Part shown: positions 36,829 through 48,834 of the stretch, in pieces
Position numbering within the stretch: the stretch's first letter is position 1
Layout of the letters: each line of letters begins with the position of its first letter
From: Anisodus tanguticus
Lineage: Eukaryota; Streptophyta; Magnoliopsida; Solanales; Solanaceae
Reading direction: 5' to 3'
Length of the DNA stretch: 64,000 bases
Assembly (NCBI GenBank): GCA_034509755.1
Contig: CM067557.1
Coordinates: forward strand, 16,910,001 to 16,974,000
Position numbers and translations under genes: made by a program
The notes under the pieces: model-generated
Database searches by the model: none
What the model saw: only the letters and a program-made list of their open reading frames with translations
Told to the model about the DNA's origin: nothing

Positions 36829-37089
36829 CTTCATCCGATCCAAAATAAATGACTTTTGGAAGTATGACATATCCCTTAAGAAAATTAATATTAAAGGTCA
36901 TTTGACAATATTATTCTTTTATTTTTCCCAAACTTTTCTTAAAAGTAGAAATAGTCAATGTTGGGATTTGAAAAATTCATTTGAGAGAAGGATAACTTTG
37001 GAAAAAATTAATACATTGGGCTTTGAAAAAATCATTTACTTTGGACCAAAAAAGTGTTAGAAATTCATTTATCTTGAATTGGAGGGTGT
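36829..37089. mobile_element. Stowaway-like MITE
   Basis: The left end CTTCATCCGATCCAAAATAA and right end, reversed, ACACCCTCCAATTCAAGATA pair as diverged terminal inverted repeats. Likely TA duplications are at 36827-36828 and 37090-37091. No coding sequence. Confidence 0.55.
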
Positions 37090-37091
37090 TA

Positions 37092-37890
37092 GGTTTAAGT
37101 TTTAATAATGACAGAACTAATGTGGATGTTATTTGTATATGCAGGTAAATCAAAGAAACTCTCCACAAGAAAAGTTGACTCCTGAGGGAATATATAAGTT
37201 TAATCACTTAAACTTATGTGGGCTTCTTTGGAAAGAGATCTGTCAAGTATTGGAAAACTAATTAACAGTTAATGCTATCGTAATCACCAAGGATTTCCAC
37301 GAAGGACAATTCAAGGAAGGAAGTACTAAGAACCCAAAAATCCTAGACGGCCCAACTATTACATCAGAAGAAAACCAGTCCGAAATAAAGCTCTATCTTT
37401 ATTCTTGCAAATAGGATCAATTTACTCCTCTTTTCGAGGATCAAATATCTTGGGTTGCCAACTCAGTTTACAAGTCAAATCGATCTAAATTCAAAATTAT
37501 TTAAAGGTTGTTATCTGCAAAGGAGAATATACTTTCGTCTCAACAGCTCCTATTCTTTCTCTACTATAACAAGTATTGCATTTCTTAACATAGCCGTAGG
37601 AGTTACACTTTGTTACCATTGCACCAAGGAACAAGTTACAAGAGCTTAGAAAGAACACCCTTGCATCCCAAGCAGACTGTACTAAGTTCCACTTTGGATC
37701 AACTAGTATAAAAGATATTGTTGGTGTCACTTTACATTTCAGTACTTGCTTTAGTATTACTTGCATTCTTAGTTACTGTCTATAACAGTCGACTACTCTA
37801 CACTAGCAGTCGACTAAGAAATGAAAAATTTACAAGTCACCCCCTCCCTATTACACCTGTGTTTTCATGCATCGTCGTTGTTGTATCATA
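37092..37890 (+). repeat. Possible copia (SIRE/Maximus-like) LTR remnant
   Basis: The text following TGTTAGGTTTAAGTTTTAAT, with GTCGAC words near 37788-37812, resembles LTR sequence of large plant copia elements. No PBS, PPT, second copy or target duplication is visible, so this is a weak call. No gene is seen here. Confidence 0.3.
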
Positions 37891-37899
37891 GCTAGCTTA

Positions 37900-40029
37900 G
37901 ACCCGGTGATGGTAGGACCCCTCCAAGAGATTTAAAAAGGATTTACGGAAGTGTTGAGTAAGTTTCAGGAAGGTTTAATACTTAGAGGATCAACGGAAAC
38001 AAGTTTCGATGAAAATTGGATGAAGTATCGCCTCCTAGAGTACTCTGTGAATCACAGATCATGATCTGCGAATTGCAGGTCATGCCTGTGAGACACAGAG
38101 TATGCAGCAACCAAGACAGGAAATTCAAGAAGCCTGGAAAGGTCTGCAACCCAACCTGCGGTTCGCAGACAGGGTCTGCGGTTCCAAAACCTTGCAACAG
38201 GTTAAGTCGGTGGCAACTTTTTATTTTTCTATAAATAGTTTCCCCTTCGACCAAAACCTTATTCCACTTCATTTTCACAACCCTAATCAGCTCTATACTC
38301 TCTAAGAGATTCAAAGTGATATAGAGTGAAATCAAAGATAAACTACATAAATCCGATGTGGGGAATCATGTATTTATCATCGTATTGTCTTCCTTTTCGT
38401 AGTATCAATTTTGACGAATTCTGAAAGCTGAAGTAACTAAGGAGATCCTTGTATTTAAAGGTAAGTTTCGTCTTTCTCTACCTATTCCTATGATTATATA
38501 AGTGTTTTTGAGTAAGTTGTAGAAAGGTCTTCATAAATCAAAAGTAAGAAGCTTTGAAATTAGAGTTGTATTGATTGTTTGGCTGTTTTACATGGTGTAT
38601 GGGATATAGTTGATAACCAAAACTTGTTGTATGTGTTGTGGAATTAAAGAAGGAGAATATAGAAAGGTTTGTGGTGTGGGATTCATGTAGAAGTTTATGT
38701 AGAAGATGATATGAACTTCATGAACATAAGGTGTTTGATGAAATGTCCAAATGAGTTTCCTTATGAGTTTTGAATACGTTGTTGATGTCAATCATTTATA
38801 TAATGTAGATAATCACTCGTAGAATGTCCGAGGACTCCTGGATTTTGTATAAGCTCAGTAACAAGGTATGTAAGACTTACTTTATTTCCTTTGACTTGAT
38901 CAATAAAGAAACAACTACGTAACACTACCCGATAACAAACTCAACCCTTAGTCCTTAAGAAGATCTTTGTGACTTGCCCCGTAAATGTGTTATCGTATAT
39001 CACTTTGCACCTGTTGAAGTAACATTCTGTATTCCATAGTATATTCTCTATGTTAATGTATTGAAGTCCCTTGTTGGTTCCCTAGAAAGCTAAGTCAATG
39101 ATATGATCTGTTGGCCTTATAGAGTCATATGAAAGAGTAACAGGTGACATGTTATCTGCATAAGGATAGTCAGAGGTGTAACGATCTTACTTCACTCCGA
39201 TGAGTCAAAAAAGTGTTTCATGGTCCTTGAATGATCATCACGTGTATATGTTACATATTTATATTGCATACAGAGACCTATGACGTTATATATACAGCTA
39301 TACAGATATGATATTGATGATATTGCCAACATAGTCCTACGACGTTAGATACACAATATATTATATGAAAGATATTTCCCACAGAGGCCTACATCGTTAT
39401 ATACGATATTATATTTCATTTATGTACAATATGGTCCACAGAGGCACTTCTGAGTTACAAATTGTCCATTTTGGTTTCTTTTACTCATGGATCCTTTCAT
39501 TTACATTTACTTATGCCTTACATATTCAGTACATTCTTTCGTACTAACGTTTTCTTTGCTGAGGAACTGTGTTTCATGCCTTCAGGTGAAGGTAGACAGA
39601 CGAACACACCTCCTCAGTAGGTTATTAGATTCAACTATTGATTGTCGCACTCCACTTCTTCGGAGTTGTTGTACAGAGTTGGTAGGCATTGTTGTTCATG
39701 TATATAGTTTTTTTGGGTATGGTGGGGCGCTATCCCGACCTGTTGACATGTCATAGTACTCATAGAGGCTTGCATACTAGAGGTTGTTGTATATAAGTTT
39801 TATTTTGGCCTTGTCGGCCCTTGTCAGTTATTAGCATACTCGTTATGGCCTTGTTAACCTTGTGATATATATGCTGTCATTTATTAAGGTTGTTAGCTTC
39901 TCTACGATTTTCTTCAGAGGCCTTGTCGACCCAGATGGTTTCATGTTCGGGTTATGTTATATAGGTGGTACGCTCGGGCCTTTTAAGGGCCAGGTGCCGG
40001 CGACACACCCCCAAGGTTGGGCTATGATA
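37900..40029 (+). mobile_element. 5' LTR of gag-bearing gypsy element (Tekay/Del-like)
   Basis: The right part shares TACATATTCAGTACATTCTTTCGTACT and the following ~200 bases with the LTRs at 6750 and 12760, so the families are related. It ends GGTTGGGCTATGATA at 40029, followed by the PBS. The left boundary is approximate. A CTGCGGTTCGCAGAC-type repetitive segment near 38040-38190 is another familiar LTR feature. Confidence 0.7.
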
Positions 40030-40033
40030 AACT

Positions 40034-40045
40034 TGGTATCAGACC
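40034..40045 (+). other. PBS of gypsy element, tRNA-iMet type
   Basis: TGGTATCAGACC lies four bases after the LTR end. Confidence 0.85.
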
Positions 40046-40235
40046 AGGTCTGTCCTCTGGAGTTTATAAGTGGTGTCTAGTAGAGTCTTGTTTATGGGTG
40101 TGTTGTGCGCCACACTTATAAATAGGAGGCTATAGGACATTCAGGATGGGTACTTTTCTTCTTAATATAGATCGTGCGTTAGAGTTGAGTCGTAAGTGTT
40201 CAGTTTCTAACCATATCTTATTTATACTTTCAGCG

Positions 40236-41629
40236 ATGCTGACTACTAGACAACATGCAACTATTTAGAGGTTAAATATGGAAGCAGGAGAAGGTGCCAA
40301 TCAGGTACCACCTGCTGACGCAGGCTAGCACAAGCATCAAGATGAGGCGGTATCTCGGGCCTCTAGGACTCCACCCCCACCACCTCTAGGGGATCATAGG
40401 GGAGCTGATGTACTCCCGGTTCCTTCTCATGTCACTCTCGAGTAGGATTTTGATATGCGGAATGCCGTGTAGTTATTGACTTGATTAGTGGACACTCAGG
40501 CCCAAAGCAAGACTTCAGGTCTTTCTGATAGAGAATTTAGAGTGAGAGTTTGGGATTTTATCAACCTAGACACTCCGATATTCACTGGATCAGACACGAA
40601 CACGGACCCACAAAACGTTTTACATCAAATATAGCGTACTTTGCTGGTGATGCATTCCACCAATACTGAATTGGTATATTTAGTTTCCTATAGGTTGTGG
40701 GATGTTGTAGTGACCTAGTATGAGTCATGAGAGCAATCTAGGGGGTCTTATGTCTCACCAGCAGGTTGGGGAGAATTCTTTGAGGCTTTCTCACATCAGT
40801 ATTTTCCAGTTGAGCTTCGATGAGCCAGTCAAGATGGGTTTCTACATCTGGAGTAGTGTAATATGAGTGTAAGGGAGTACAACATGTAGTTTAACTCATT
40901 GGCTAGGTATGCTTCCCTGATTGTATGGGAGATGAGTGATTGAGTACATCGTTTCGTTAATGGTTTGGGGCCGCATTTGGTTAATGAATGTACTACGGAT
41001 TCTCCGAATCCGAATATGGATATCGCTCGCATTCAGGATTATACACAGAATTTGAAGGATCGTAAAAGGCAATAGCAAGTTGATCGAGAGCGGGATAGGG
41101 ACCAGTATAAGAGGGCCCGGTCTGCAGGTGATACAAGAGAGTTTAGAGGTTAGTTTAGGCTATCATTTCCTAGACGTCCCTCCCATCTTGTAGCTAGAGC
41201 ACCACCACAGTTCCAGGGCCAATGTCGTGATCGATCTAGTTATTCTAGTTAGGGTCGGAGCTCATGGGGGTCAGGCCCAGAATATAGAGGAGATGCCAGT
41301 CAAATGAGGTTGCCTCTCCCTCGATGTGATCAATGTGGCAAGACTCATCTAGGGCAATGTCATCGGGGCATAGATATTTGTTATTCTTGCGGTTATCCGA
41401 GTCATATTGCTAGAGATTGCCTGACGAGGGGTGGAGGTAGTATGGTACACCTGATAGGATCCGTAGCTCCTTCTTCTTGATCGGTACATCTTTCTGTATA
41501 GAGTACTCAGATGCCGGCTGACAAAGTTAGAGGTAGAGGTGGAGCATCTAGATAAGGTATTCAGCAGAACCACATCTATACATTGGGTAGTCGACAGGAC
41601 CTAGAGTCGTCTCCTGATGTGGTTATATG
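40236..41629 (+). pseudogene. gag: Ty3/gypsy gag relic with zinc knuckles
   Basis: The start MLTTRQHAT at 40236 fits gypsy Gag, but stops appear within 11 codons and recur throughout. The C-terminal part is best preserved: at ~41322-41420 the text reads CDQCGKTHLGQC followed by CYSCGYPSHIARDC, a paired zinc knuckle (the second is CX2CX4HX4C) typical of chromovirus-type gypsy Gag (Tekay/Del-like). Gag would package element RNA. The relic ends abruptly at 41629, where a reverse-strand LTR begins; no pol follows. Its leader matches the non-coding elements at 1-13 kb, so a related autonomous element may have supplied their proteins. Confidence 0.85.
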
Positions 41630-42431
41630 TGTCACATCCCGAAACTCACCCTGGACGCAACAAGCACCCGATGCTATGAACAATACCGGAAGCACTTTAT
41701 AAAATAAATAAACACCTAATCTCTTTGAATAATCTTTCAGTATTTACTTAGAACAAGTCATTTAAGTCTAACTAAAATCATGCTCTCACTTATAAAATAA
41801 AATCAACGAAAGTCTAATATGAATAATCAATTATAAAATGTAGCAATGCCTCAATAAGTCATATGAGACTTTTGACATCTACCCACAATATGACAACTAT
41901 CTATGGAGTTTCTAAGTTAAATGAATTGACTAACTTCAGGACTCAGCCTGAAAACAAAAATAAATAAATGATGATAGAGAGGTGTCCCACAAACAAGGGT
42001 GTGGACTCACAAATAAGTCTGGAAAGTAGCAAATTGTCCTACTATGTACGTGTATCATGAATCTGCTCTTATTCTTTACCTAATATACCATAAAAAATAA
42101 CAATGGTATGCATGAGTACTGGGTACTTGGTGAGTTTTTCCCGAACAATAGTTAATAGCAAAATACTATAATAATAAGCAGTAAAATAATGTAAGTAAAG
42201 TAGTTCGAAACCCATATATAAAATAGTTCACCAAACTTAAAGAAACCATTAGTAGAATCCATTAAGAGAATTAATTCACTTTCAATCCATTATACTATTT
42301 ATCAAGATTAAGTCTTCCATTTATGAACTCAAGATCAAAATCAAGTCACTCACTAACAATCACAATCATGCCAATACAAGCCAAATCAATGAAACAAAGG
42401 GATGGCCATTAAGGTTCCCTAAAACCTTATA

Positions 42432-42712
42432 GAAGCACCCCATCGGGGTTGACACCCTCGGTGGATATCCTTCCTACCGAATAACTAGGAAAACCCCACC
42501 GAGGCTATTGTCCCTCGATGGCTATCCTTCTTCCCGAATAGCTAGGCAAACCTCACCGGGGCTATAGTCCCTCGATGACTATCCTTCCTCCCGAATAGCT
42601 AAGCAAACCATACCGGGGCTATTGTCCCTTAATGTATTTCCTTCCTCTCGAATACCTAGGAAAATCACACTAGGATCCATAGTGACTACCATTCCTTTCG
42701 AGTAGCTAGGCC
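42432..42712. repeat. 57-bp minisatellite, about five copies
   Basis: Units run from AGG(A/C)AAACC through CACCGGGGCTATTGTCCCTC to CCCGAATAGCT. Copies drift in sequence, and the last is shorter. It lies entirely within the LTR at 41630-44064. Confidence 0.9.
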
Positions 42713-43069
42713 AAATACAAACAATAGAAATCATGGCAAATTAGCTGAATCACAATCACAACAAAGAGGTCGATTCGTTCACTATGGATTATGTTCATCA
42801 TCTCGTTAATAAGGGTACATCAAGTTATTAATAGGTTTTAACTTTAACAAAATCCGTTCCTAGGGACACATGAAATATCCAAGCTTTCAAAATCAAGTTT
42901 AAAGCGTCCCTTATAGGGGTAAATCATGTTCAAATTTCAAATATTTATAAATCAATTTCAACAATCCTTTGATAGGAAAAATTACAATTACATATATATA
43001 GTATGATACATCTAAGGTTCCATGAGGGCTTATCCTTCACGCACATGAAACCTTCCCAAAGAAACCATT

Positions 43070-43245
43070 TTTAAAGGTTGAAAAAGTATGTTCGAAAAGA
43101 GACATAAAAATCACTTTTATAGTCAAAAAGATTTTAAAAAGAGACATACCTTGGTTCCCGCTAAAAGCTAGCAAACATATTCCTCCAAGTTCAATAATCG
43201 CTCTACAACTGATAAGGATGATTAAGATTAGAACTTTAATCTAAT
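43070..43245 (-). repeat. Left copy of inverted duplication
   Basis: Reverse complement of 44090-44265 with few differences. The key shared word is CAGTTGTAGAGCGATT, on opposite strands. Confidence 0.9.
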
Positions 43246-44064
43246 TCTACCATCTTACCCCCTTTATCGAAAAACTAGGGTTTTCATGTCTAAAAGGTAT
43301 TCTTGCTTTCATACGATTCACCCATGAATTCTAATGATATATAAATGGTATATAAACCAAAAAATAATCCCCATAACTATAGTAGAATGATATAAGCATA
43401 CCTCATGATGAATTCCAGACGATTATTTTCTTTAACCATTCTTGAATCAAATTCTTACAATTTATGGATTAGATGAGGATTATAGTGTTAATATTTTATT
43501 AGATTAAGGTAATAATCATGGGGTTTGAGTAAGAACTAACCTTAGAGGTTTAGAGAAGGCTCTAGGGTATTTTCTCTCCAAAACGATGACTTAGAATGAA
43601 GTGGGGTAGGTTTTATGAAGTTGGAGATATATAATATTTAGAAAAATCATGAAACGCTGGAAAATATGCCTGGCTCCCCGCGCCCACGTCCAAGGGCCAC
43701 GCCTCGCGCTAGGCTTAATTTTGGTTGCTTTGACAATGGTCAGTAAAATGGGCATAACTCCTCGCACAGAGCTTCGATTGAGATGGTTTATATATGGTTG
43801 GAAAGGTATTGAAAATACCTACAACTTTCATGTGTTTTGGTTTTATCAAATTCCCAACAGAACGACCCAAAAACTGAGTACAAGTGAGAACCACCTCAGA
43901 CTTAGACGAATTCAAGAACTTTTACGAACTCCTTTATTTGGTTTGACTCCAAAACATCTATCTATTAACCAAATTCATCTCGAAGGGATTCACATAACTA
44001 AAATATGATAAGTCAATGCTCAATTAATCCATTCACACCAAACCTAGATTTACGGAATGTTACA

Positions 44065-44080
44065 TTAGCCTCCTCTCAGG
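44065..44080 (-). other. Polypurine tract next to reverse LTR
   Basis: On the minus strand this reads CCTGAGAGGAGGCTAA, directly before the LTR start TGTAACATTCCG. Confidence 0.65.
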
Positions 44081-44089
44081 ATTATTCAT

Positions 44090-44265
44090 CCCCGATTTAA
44101 AGTTCTAATCTTTATCATCCTTATCAGTTGTAGAGCGATTGTTGAACTTGGAGGAATATGTTTGCTAGGTTTTAGAGGGAATCAAGGTATGTCTATTTTA
44201 AAAATCTTTTTGACTATAAAAGTGATTTGTATGTCTCTTTTCGAACATACTTTTTCAAAGCATCC
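44090..44265 (+). repeat. Right copy of inverted duplication
   Basis: Forward-oriented copy of LTR-internal sequence from 43070-43245. The single-strand form could fold with its partner around a ~0.85-kb loop. Confidence 0.9.
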
Positions 44266-44844
44266 TTGATATGTCAAACATCCTCAAGTGTAGTCCTCAA
44301 AGTTGTAACGCTTATTACTTTGTTACTTCGCTAAACATATGAATTAAAATCTTCAACTCCTTCCCCATCACATGTTATACTATATATTCACCTTTACGAC
44401 CTTCGAGTAACTACTGTTGAAGATATGGCAATTATGTAGTCCTTCGTACCATCGCTCTAATTTCCTAGGGTTATCATTGAACCAAAAAGTTTGAATCACA
44501 ACCTCGCTCAATCGAGTCTTCAAATCATAGTTTCAATCTGAACTTAATATTGCATCCTTATCACGGTGACACTTCTCACATTATACCGCACGATATCACA
44601 TCCAGCCGCTTGTGGGCAAATCCGAGAACGTGTCCTTACCGTTGGTGAGAGATTGAAAAAAAAAACGTTTAGACTTTAGATTGAATCACATACGCACGAT
44701 GAAGAATGAAAAATTTGAAGTTTCCTGAATGTCCTATAGCCTCTCGAAGATAGGTACGAAGCTCTTCATACTGATACACATGTTTCTACTAGACATCACT
44801 CTTGTACACATGAGACCAATGAACCTAGTGCTCTGATAATAATT
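44266..44844 (-). mobile_element. Short interior between two reverse-strand gypsy LTRs
   Basis: Bounded by a PPT on the left and a PBS-like GCTCTGATAAT (44830-44840) on the right, both read on the minus strand. No Gag or Pol protein can be read. The two bounding LTRs are not the same sequence, so this may be a recombinant of two elements rather than one element's interior. Confidence 0.5.
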
Positions 44845-46815
44845 TATCACATTCCAAAATTATATTTGTGCCTTGAGGGCACCTACCCTGAACCCGTAGG
44901 CGAACCCCATCCATAGTAGATAAATTAAATGATAAACAATCCGAAAAAATAAAAGACAATTTAAAATACTAACAAGTCTCAAATACTTGATACAAAAACC
45001 TTAGAGATATCCCCAAAATCTGATTGTCATGAGTACAAAGCTACTAAAAAGATTACAAAGGCTGAAACATATACATCATACTATCTGAAATATAGGACAG
45101 AAAGTAAATAATAAACTGAAGGAGTTCCAATGCTGGGATAGTGTCTGCAGCTCACTTTGTACTCCGAAGAAAGCTCTGCAATGAACCGCGACTAAACTCC
45201 ACTTGCGTTCGGATCAGTACTTACACATAAAGTGCAGCAAGTGTAGAATGAGTATGGGAAGCACGTGTACCCAGTTACATCATCGACTGACCCTAACTAT
45301 AGCAGTTGGTACTTTCCTGTACTTCTCTAATAAGTTAGTTAACTAAAGTGTAACCAAATCGAATATCCAACTCCATAGGTAAAGCCCTATAGTTCGCTAA
45401 ACCTCGAGGGTCATCAGTATTATCAAGTCATTATAAAGCTCTGAGTTACTAAGGATGAAGACAAATTACTACTGCCGAATCCAACCTAAACCCCATTCAG
45501 GGCGTCTAATCCAACAAAGGTTCCAACTTTTCATCATCTAAGGCACATGCATTCATAGGGATTTGACCTTTACACTATTTAAGGAAATATATATTAATCA
45601 AGGTTAAGTATTTCTATATTTTAGAACAAGTATTGTCATAAAGGTTCTATCTTTCCATCCTTTACACTTAGGATACCCATAAAGATTCTATATTTACATT
45701 TGTTGCACTACAGAAGTCGTAAAGATTCTAGCCTTCTCTCACTTTCAAGCAAGTAAATCATAAAGTCTCATAGTTTCGTCTTACATCAAGAATAAGTTGT
45801 ACAGTCCCAATATTTTCTTCCGCTAAGAGTAACATGATCATAAAGTCTATAGTTTTACATCACTGAGTATACAAAGTATAAATTGCATCCAAAAGTATGT
45901 CTGAAATGCAATGCAGATGATATGCATGCAATGCAATAGCCGTATGTACCCGGTATACAAACGCTCCTGCAGTAGGTGTCACGTGACCCATGAGGGACTC
46001 TTGAGGACCATATACCCATCCGAAATTTCCCATCAGATTCCATCTCTGTAGCTGTAGTATCATTATCATCTAGAATTTCTCATCAGATCCCATCTTTTTG
46101 GCTGTAGTATCATCATCAATCATCACTCTCGTACCATGTACCATATCTAGTGACCGACTTTTAAGCCCCTTTATCAGTATCTTAACAATTTAATGCCAAT
46201 AATAATAGAATAAATGAATGATATGGATATGAGTACACCATGAAAAAGCATAATCAATACAATCAATATTATCAATTCCTTTTCAAGTATTTAGATGAGA
46301 TGTATAGTGATGAATACATGATAAGTCAAATTATAATAAGCTATCAAACAAGGCTACAAGCCTGAATAAACAGCAAACATACTAACCTAAGTGGATTTAC
46401 GCACCACGCTCACGACCCGAAGACTTAACATATAATATCCGTCATGTACAACATACTATGTTACTTTAATTACCATTTTAAGTACACTAGTACCCGTATA
46501 AGTGCTCCTCACCTCATTAGTATGGGACCCCCAATTCCCCATTACTCTCTGTAATTATTAAGCCAATAAAATAAATACTATATTAAGGTTTAGTAAGTCT
46601 CAACTTGCCTTATATTTGAAGTTCCATAGCTCACGAATTCCAACTCGATCCGCGCGAAGATTACGCCTCCCGGAGACTCCACCATGTCCAAACTCACCGA
46701 ATGAGTTCAACCTAGAAAAATAGGAATATACGGGGTTAGAAGAGTCCAACGATACCCATACTGCTATAATTAATTTCGAAATCCAAAAATGGACCCAAAA
46801 AATCAACCCCGAGCC
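44845..46815 (-). mobile_element. Reverse-strand gypsy-type LTR (5' LTR, approximate right edge)
   Basis: The left edge TATCACATTCC corresponds to a mutated TGTCACATTCC LTR end beside the PBS-like site. Internal text shows the LTR style of this window: GTGCAGCAAGTGTAG and CGTGTACCCAGT near 45230-45280 are promoter/leader-type LTR words. It differs from the LTR at 41630. The right edge is not defined by a duplication. Confidence 0.55.
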
Positions 46816-46817
46816 CA

Positions 46818-46895
46818 CAAGTATGTCCTCATGGGAATATCTTGTGACTCTTTAATCTAATTTGAAGGATTAATCAAGTATGTCCTCATGGGAAT
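46818..46895 (+). repeat. 21-bp direct repeat, 36 bp apart
   Basis: CAAGTATGTCCTCATGGGAA plus one further T occurs at 46818-46838 and at 46875-46895. Confidence 0.95.
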
Positions 46896-46967
46896 GCTAC
46901 TATACTTTTAATTATATTACTTATCGATCACGTATACTTGTGTGCGCGATGGACCCGACCAACTTTT

Positions 46968-46985
46968 TGACACCATTGATGGGGA
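46968..46985 (+). other. Decayed PBS, tRNA-Asp type (Athila/Tat lineage)
   Basis: TGACACCATTGATGGGGA matches the lineage's usual TGGCGCCGTTGCCGGGGA with changes mainly at CG positions. The preceding ~80 bases, with GTGTGCGCGATGGACCC, probably are the tail of its LTR. Confidence 0.75.
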
Positions 46986-47039
46986 CTTTAATATTAACTT
47001 TTCTGTTAGATTAGATTGTTATTATTTATTCAAGTTTTA

Positions 47040-48130
47040 ACTTTTTTCTTCACTCTGTGTTGAACATCAGGTACTTGAACTGAATGTCGGGAAAAAACTC
47101 TCTAGATAAGAAATAATTAGTAGAGCTAGACAAAGAACCGAAATGACACTCCTCAAGAAACTAATGGAACACAAAGCGGCCGAATGATGTTCTCATAGTA
47201 GTCATTGATGAACGAAACCTACATTTTGGTACAAAATGAGGAAAAAATAGTGATAGAGGCGGCTAGGCCTAATACTTAGAACAAGACCCAGGATATCATC
47301 AAGCCTACTATCATCAGTCATTTTGAGTGCAAATAGAATATGTTGTAGCTGGTCCGATCTCGGGGTCGTCATTTTCTAGGTAAACCACATGAAGACCCGC
47401 AACAACATATTTAGAATTTTATAGAGATCACTGACACATATAATTTCACAGGAGTGACTTCAAACTACATAGAACTAACATTGTTCCTGTTCTCCTTGTT
47501 GGGAGAAGCTAATTCATGATTGCAAAAGGAGCCCATAAATTTTATCAGCATAGAAGGATCTTCGTAGAAAGTTTTTGATAAAGTGCTTCCGTCTAGAAAG
47601 ACTAAGATCTTGAGTAGGTCAGTGCATGGAAAATAATTTCAGTGAGATACGAGCATTGCTAGATAACTTCATTTCAAAAAACTAGAACAGGAAGGGCGAG
47701 TTTAATAGAAGTAGTATTCCCAAGAAAATGGATGTGTTAGAAGTTGATGTATTGATATCAGTGAGAGTAGAGATGGCTTTAGTGCAACAAGCTGCGAAAG
47801 TTCCACCTATGCAGTAGGTACAACATATGACTCTTGTGAGATTTGTTGTGAGCGTCACACGGGGTGACCAATGCCTGCTCAATTTAGAGTCACTATTTTA
47901 TATGGGACAACGAAACTAGAAATCGATAACCAGAATGCGCAATATAGTAATACGTACAATTAAAATTGGAGAAACCATCCTAATTTTGATTGGGGTGGTA
48001 ACTAAGGGATAGGAGGTACAACCTACACCACAAAAGCCACAATAGAGTGAAGAGGGTGTCATTGAGCTAGTCAAGAAAATATTAGCCGATAATTAGTATC
48101 AGGCTAAAGCTATTAGGAACAAAATATAAG
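47040..48130 (+). pseudogene. gag: Athila-like Ty3/gypsy gag relic
   Basis: Several frames together give Athila-type Gag landmarks: GKPHEDPQQHI then FxEITDTYNFTGVT at ~47378-47455, and IELTLFLFSLLGEA at ~47470-47515, the capsid segment. At ~47836-47866 CEICCERHTG marks the zinc-binding site, with a stop just before the expected Asp-Gln-Cys. At ~47930-47992 NAQYSNTYN, stop, NWRNHPNFDWGG matches the conserved region after the zinc site. Stops and frameshifts are many. Gag would have packaged element RNA. With the tRNA-Asp-type PBS upstream, the Athila assignment is firm. The relic is cut at ~48150 by another LTR. Confidence 0.85.
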
Positions 48131-48152
48131 GCAGAAAGGTGAGCTACCTATC

Positions 48153-48834
48153 TGCAAGACCTCGTAAATTTTAAGCTTGAAAATTGGCCAAAACTGAATT
48201 AAAAATTACAAACCAGACTAGACCAAAATGTGGGAACCACCCAATGATAAAAGATCAAAAATATTTAATTAAATGGACTACAATAGGTGTGGAAGTGCAT
48301 TGGACAAATGGGTGAAATCTCAAAAATGATCTAAGACTTTAAAGTGCTCCAACGTCAACTAGTCACAATGGCTTGTGTTCCAAAAGGGGTCTACAAAATA
48401 GTACCATGTCACATAAACCTGGTGATACTTATAAGAGGTGTATTAGAAGTAGTTTAAGGTCTAAGTAGAACCCTAGAACAAAGCCAAGTTGGAAACTAAG
48501 CAATGGATGAAAATTTCAAATGAGCACACACAAGATCAAACTTCAAACATGCATACCTCCAAGCTTATAAAGAGTTATGTGGTGAATTACCTATAAATCA
48601 AAGGTCTTCAAGTATATCTTCTAATACTTTAAACCGTTCGTCAATCTGAGCTATGTACAAGAAATTATGTATGTTTTACTAAAGTGCGGCCAAATGGCGT
48701 GTCACCTCATGCTCATGCATCGCCCAATACCTCGTACCCATGCGTCAGTCATTTCATACCTGTTAAAATCTTCAAAACCTCAATTATTTTCGGAAATCCA
48801 CCATTAGTGGTGGTACCTCAGGCCAAGGAAAAAT
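48153..48834 (+). mobile_element. Gypsy LTR fragment, left half (split by copia D)
   Basis: Starts TGCAAGACCTCGTAAATTTT, the usual head of this LTR group. It has a GGGTGAAATCTCAAAAATGAT stretch like the LTR at 8900. It continues at 55394 after copia D. Confidence 0.7.

Larger units (their letters stand above)
41630..44064 (-). mobile_element. Reverse-strand gypsy-type LTR (3' LTR, 2.43 kb)
   Basis: Starts TGTCACATCCCG and ends CGGAATGTTACA, matching inverted ends. A PPT-like purine run on the minus strand adjoins it at 44065-44080, so it is a 3' LTR. No target duplication was found at 41625-41629. It contains a 57-bp minisatellite. It carries no coding sequence, although an open frame of 119 codons at 43649-44008 occurs by chance. 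Confidence 0.75.

Noticed and set aside
43649..44008. 119-codon forward open frame
   Set aside because: It lies within a reverse-strand LTR, and no protein family is recognisable.
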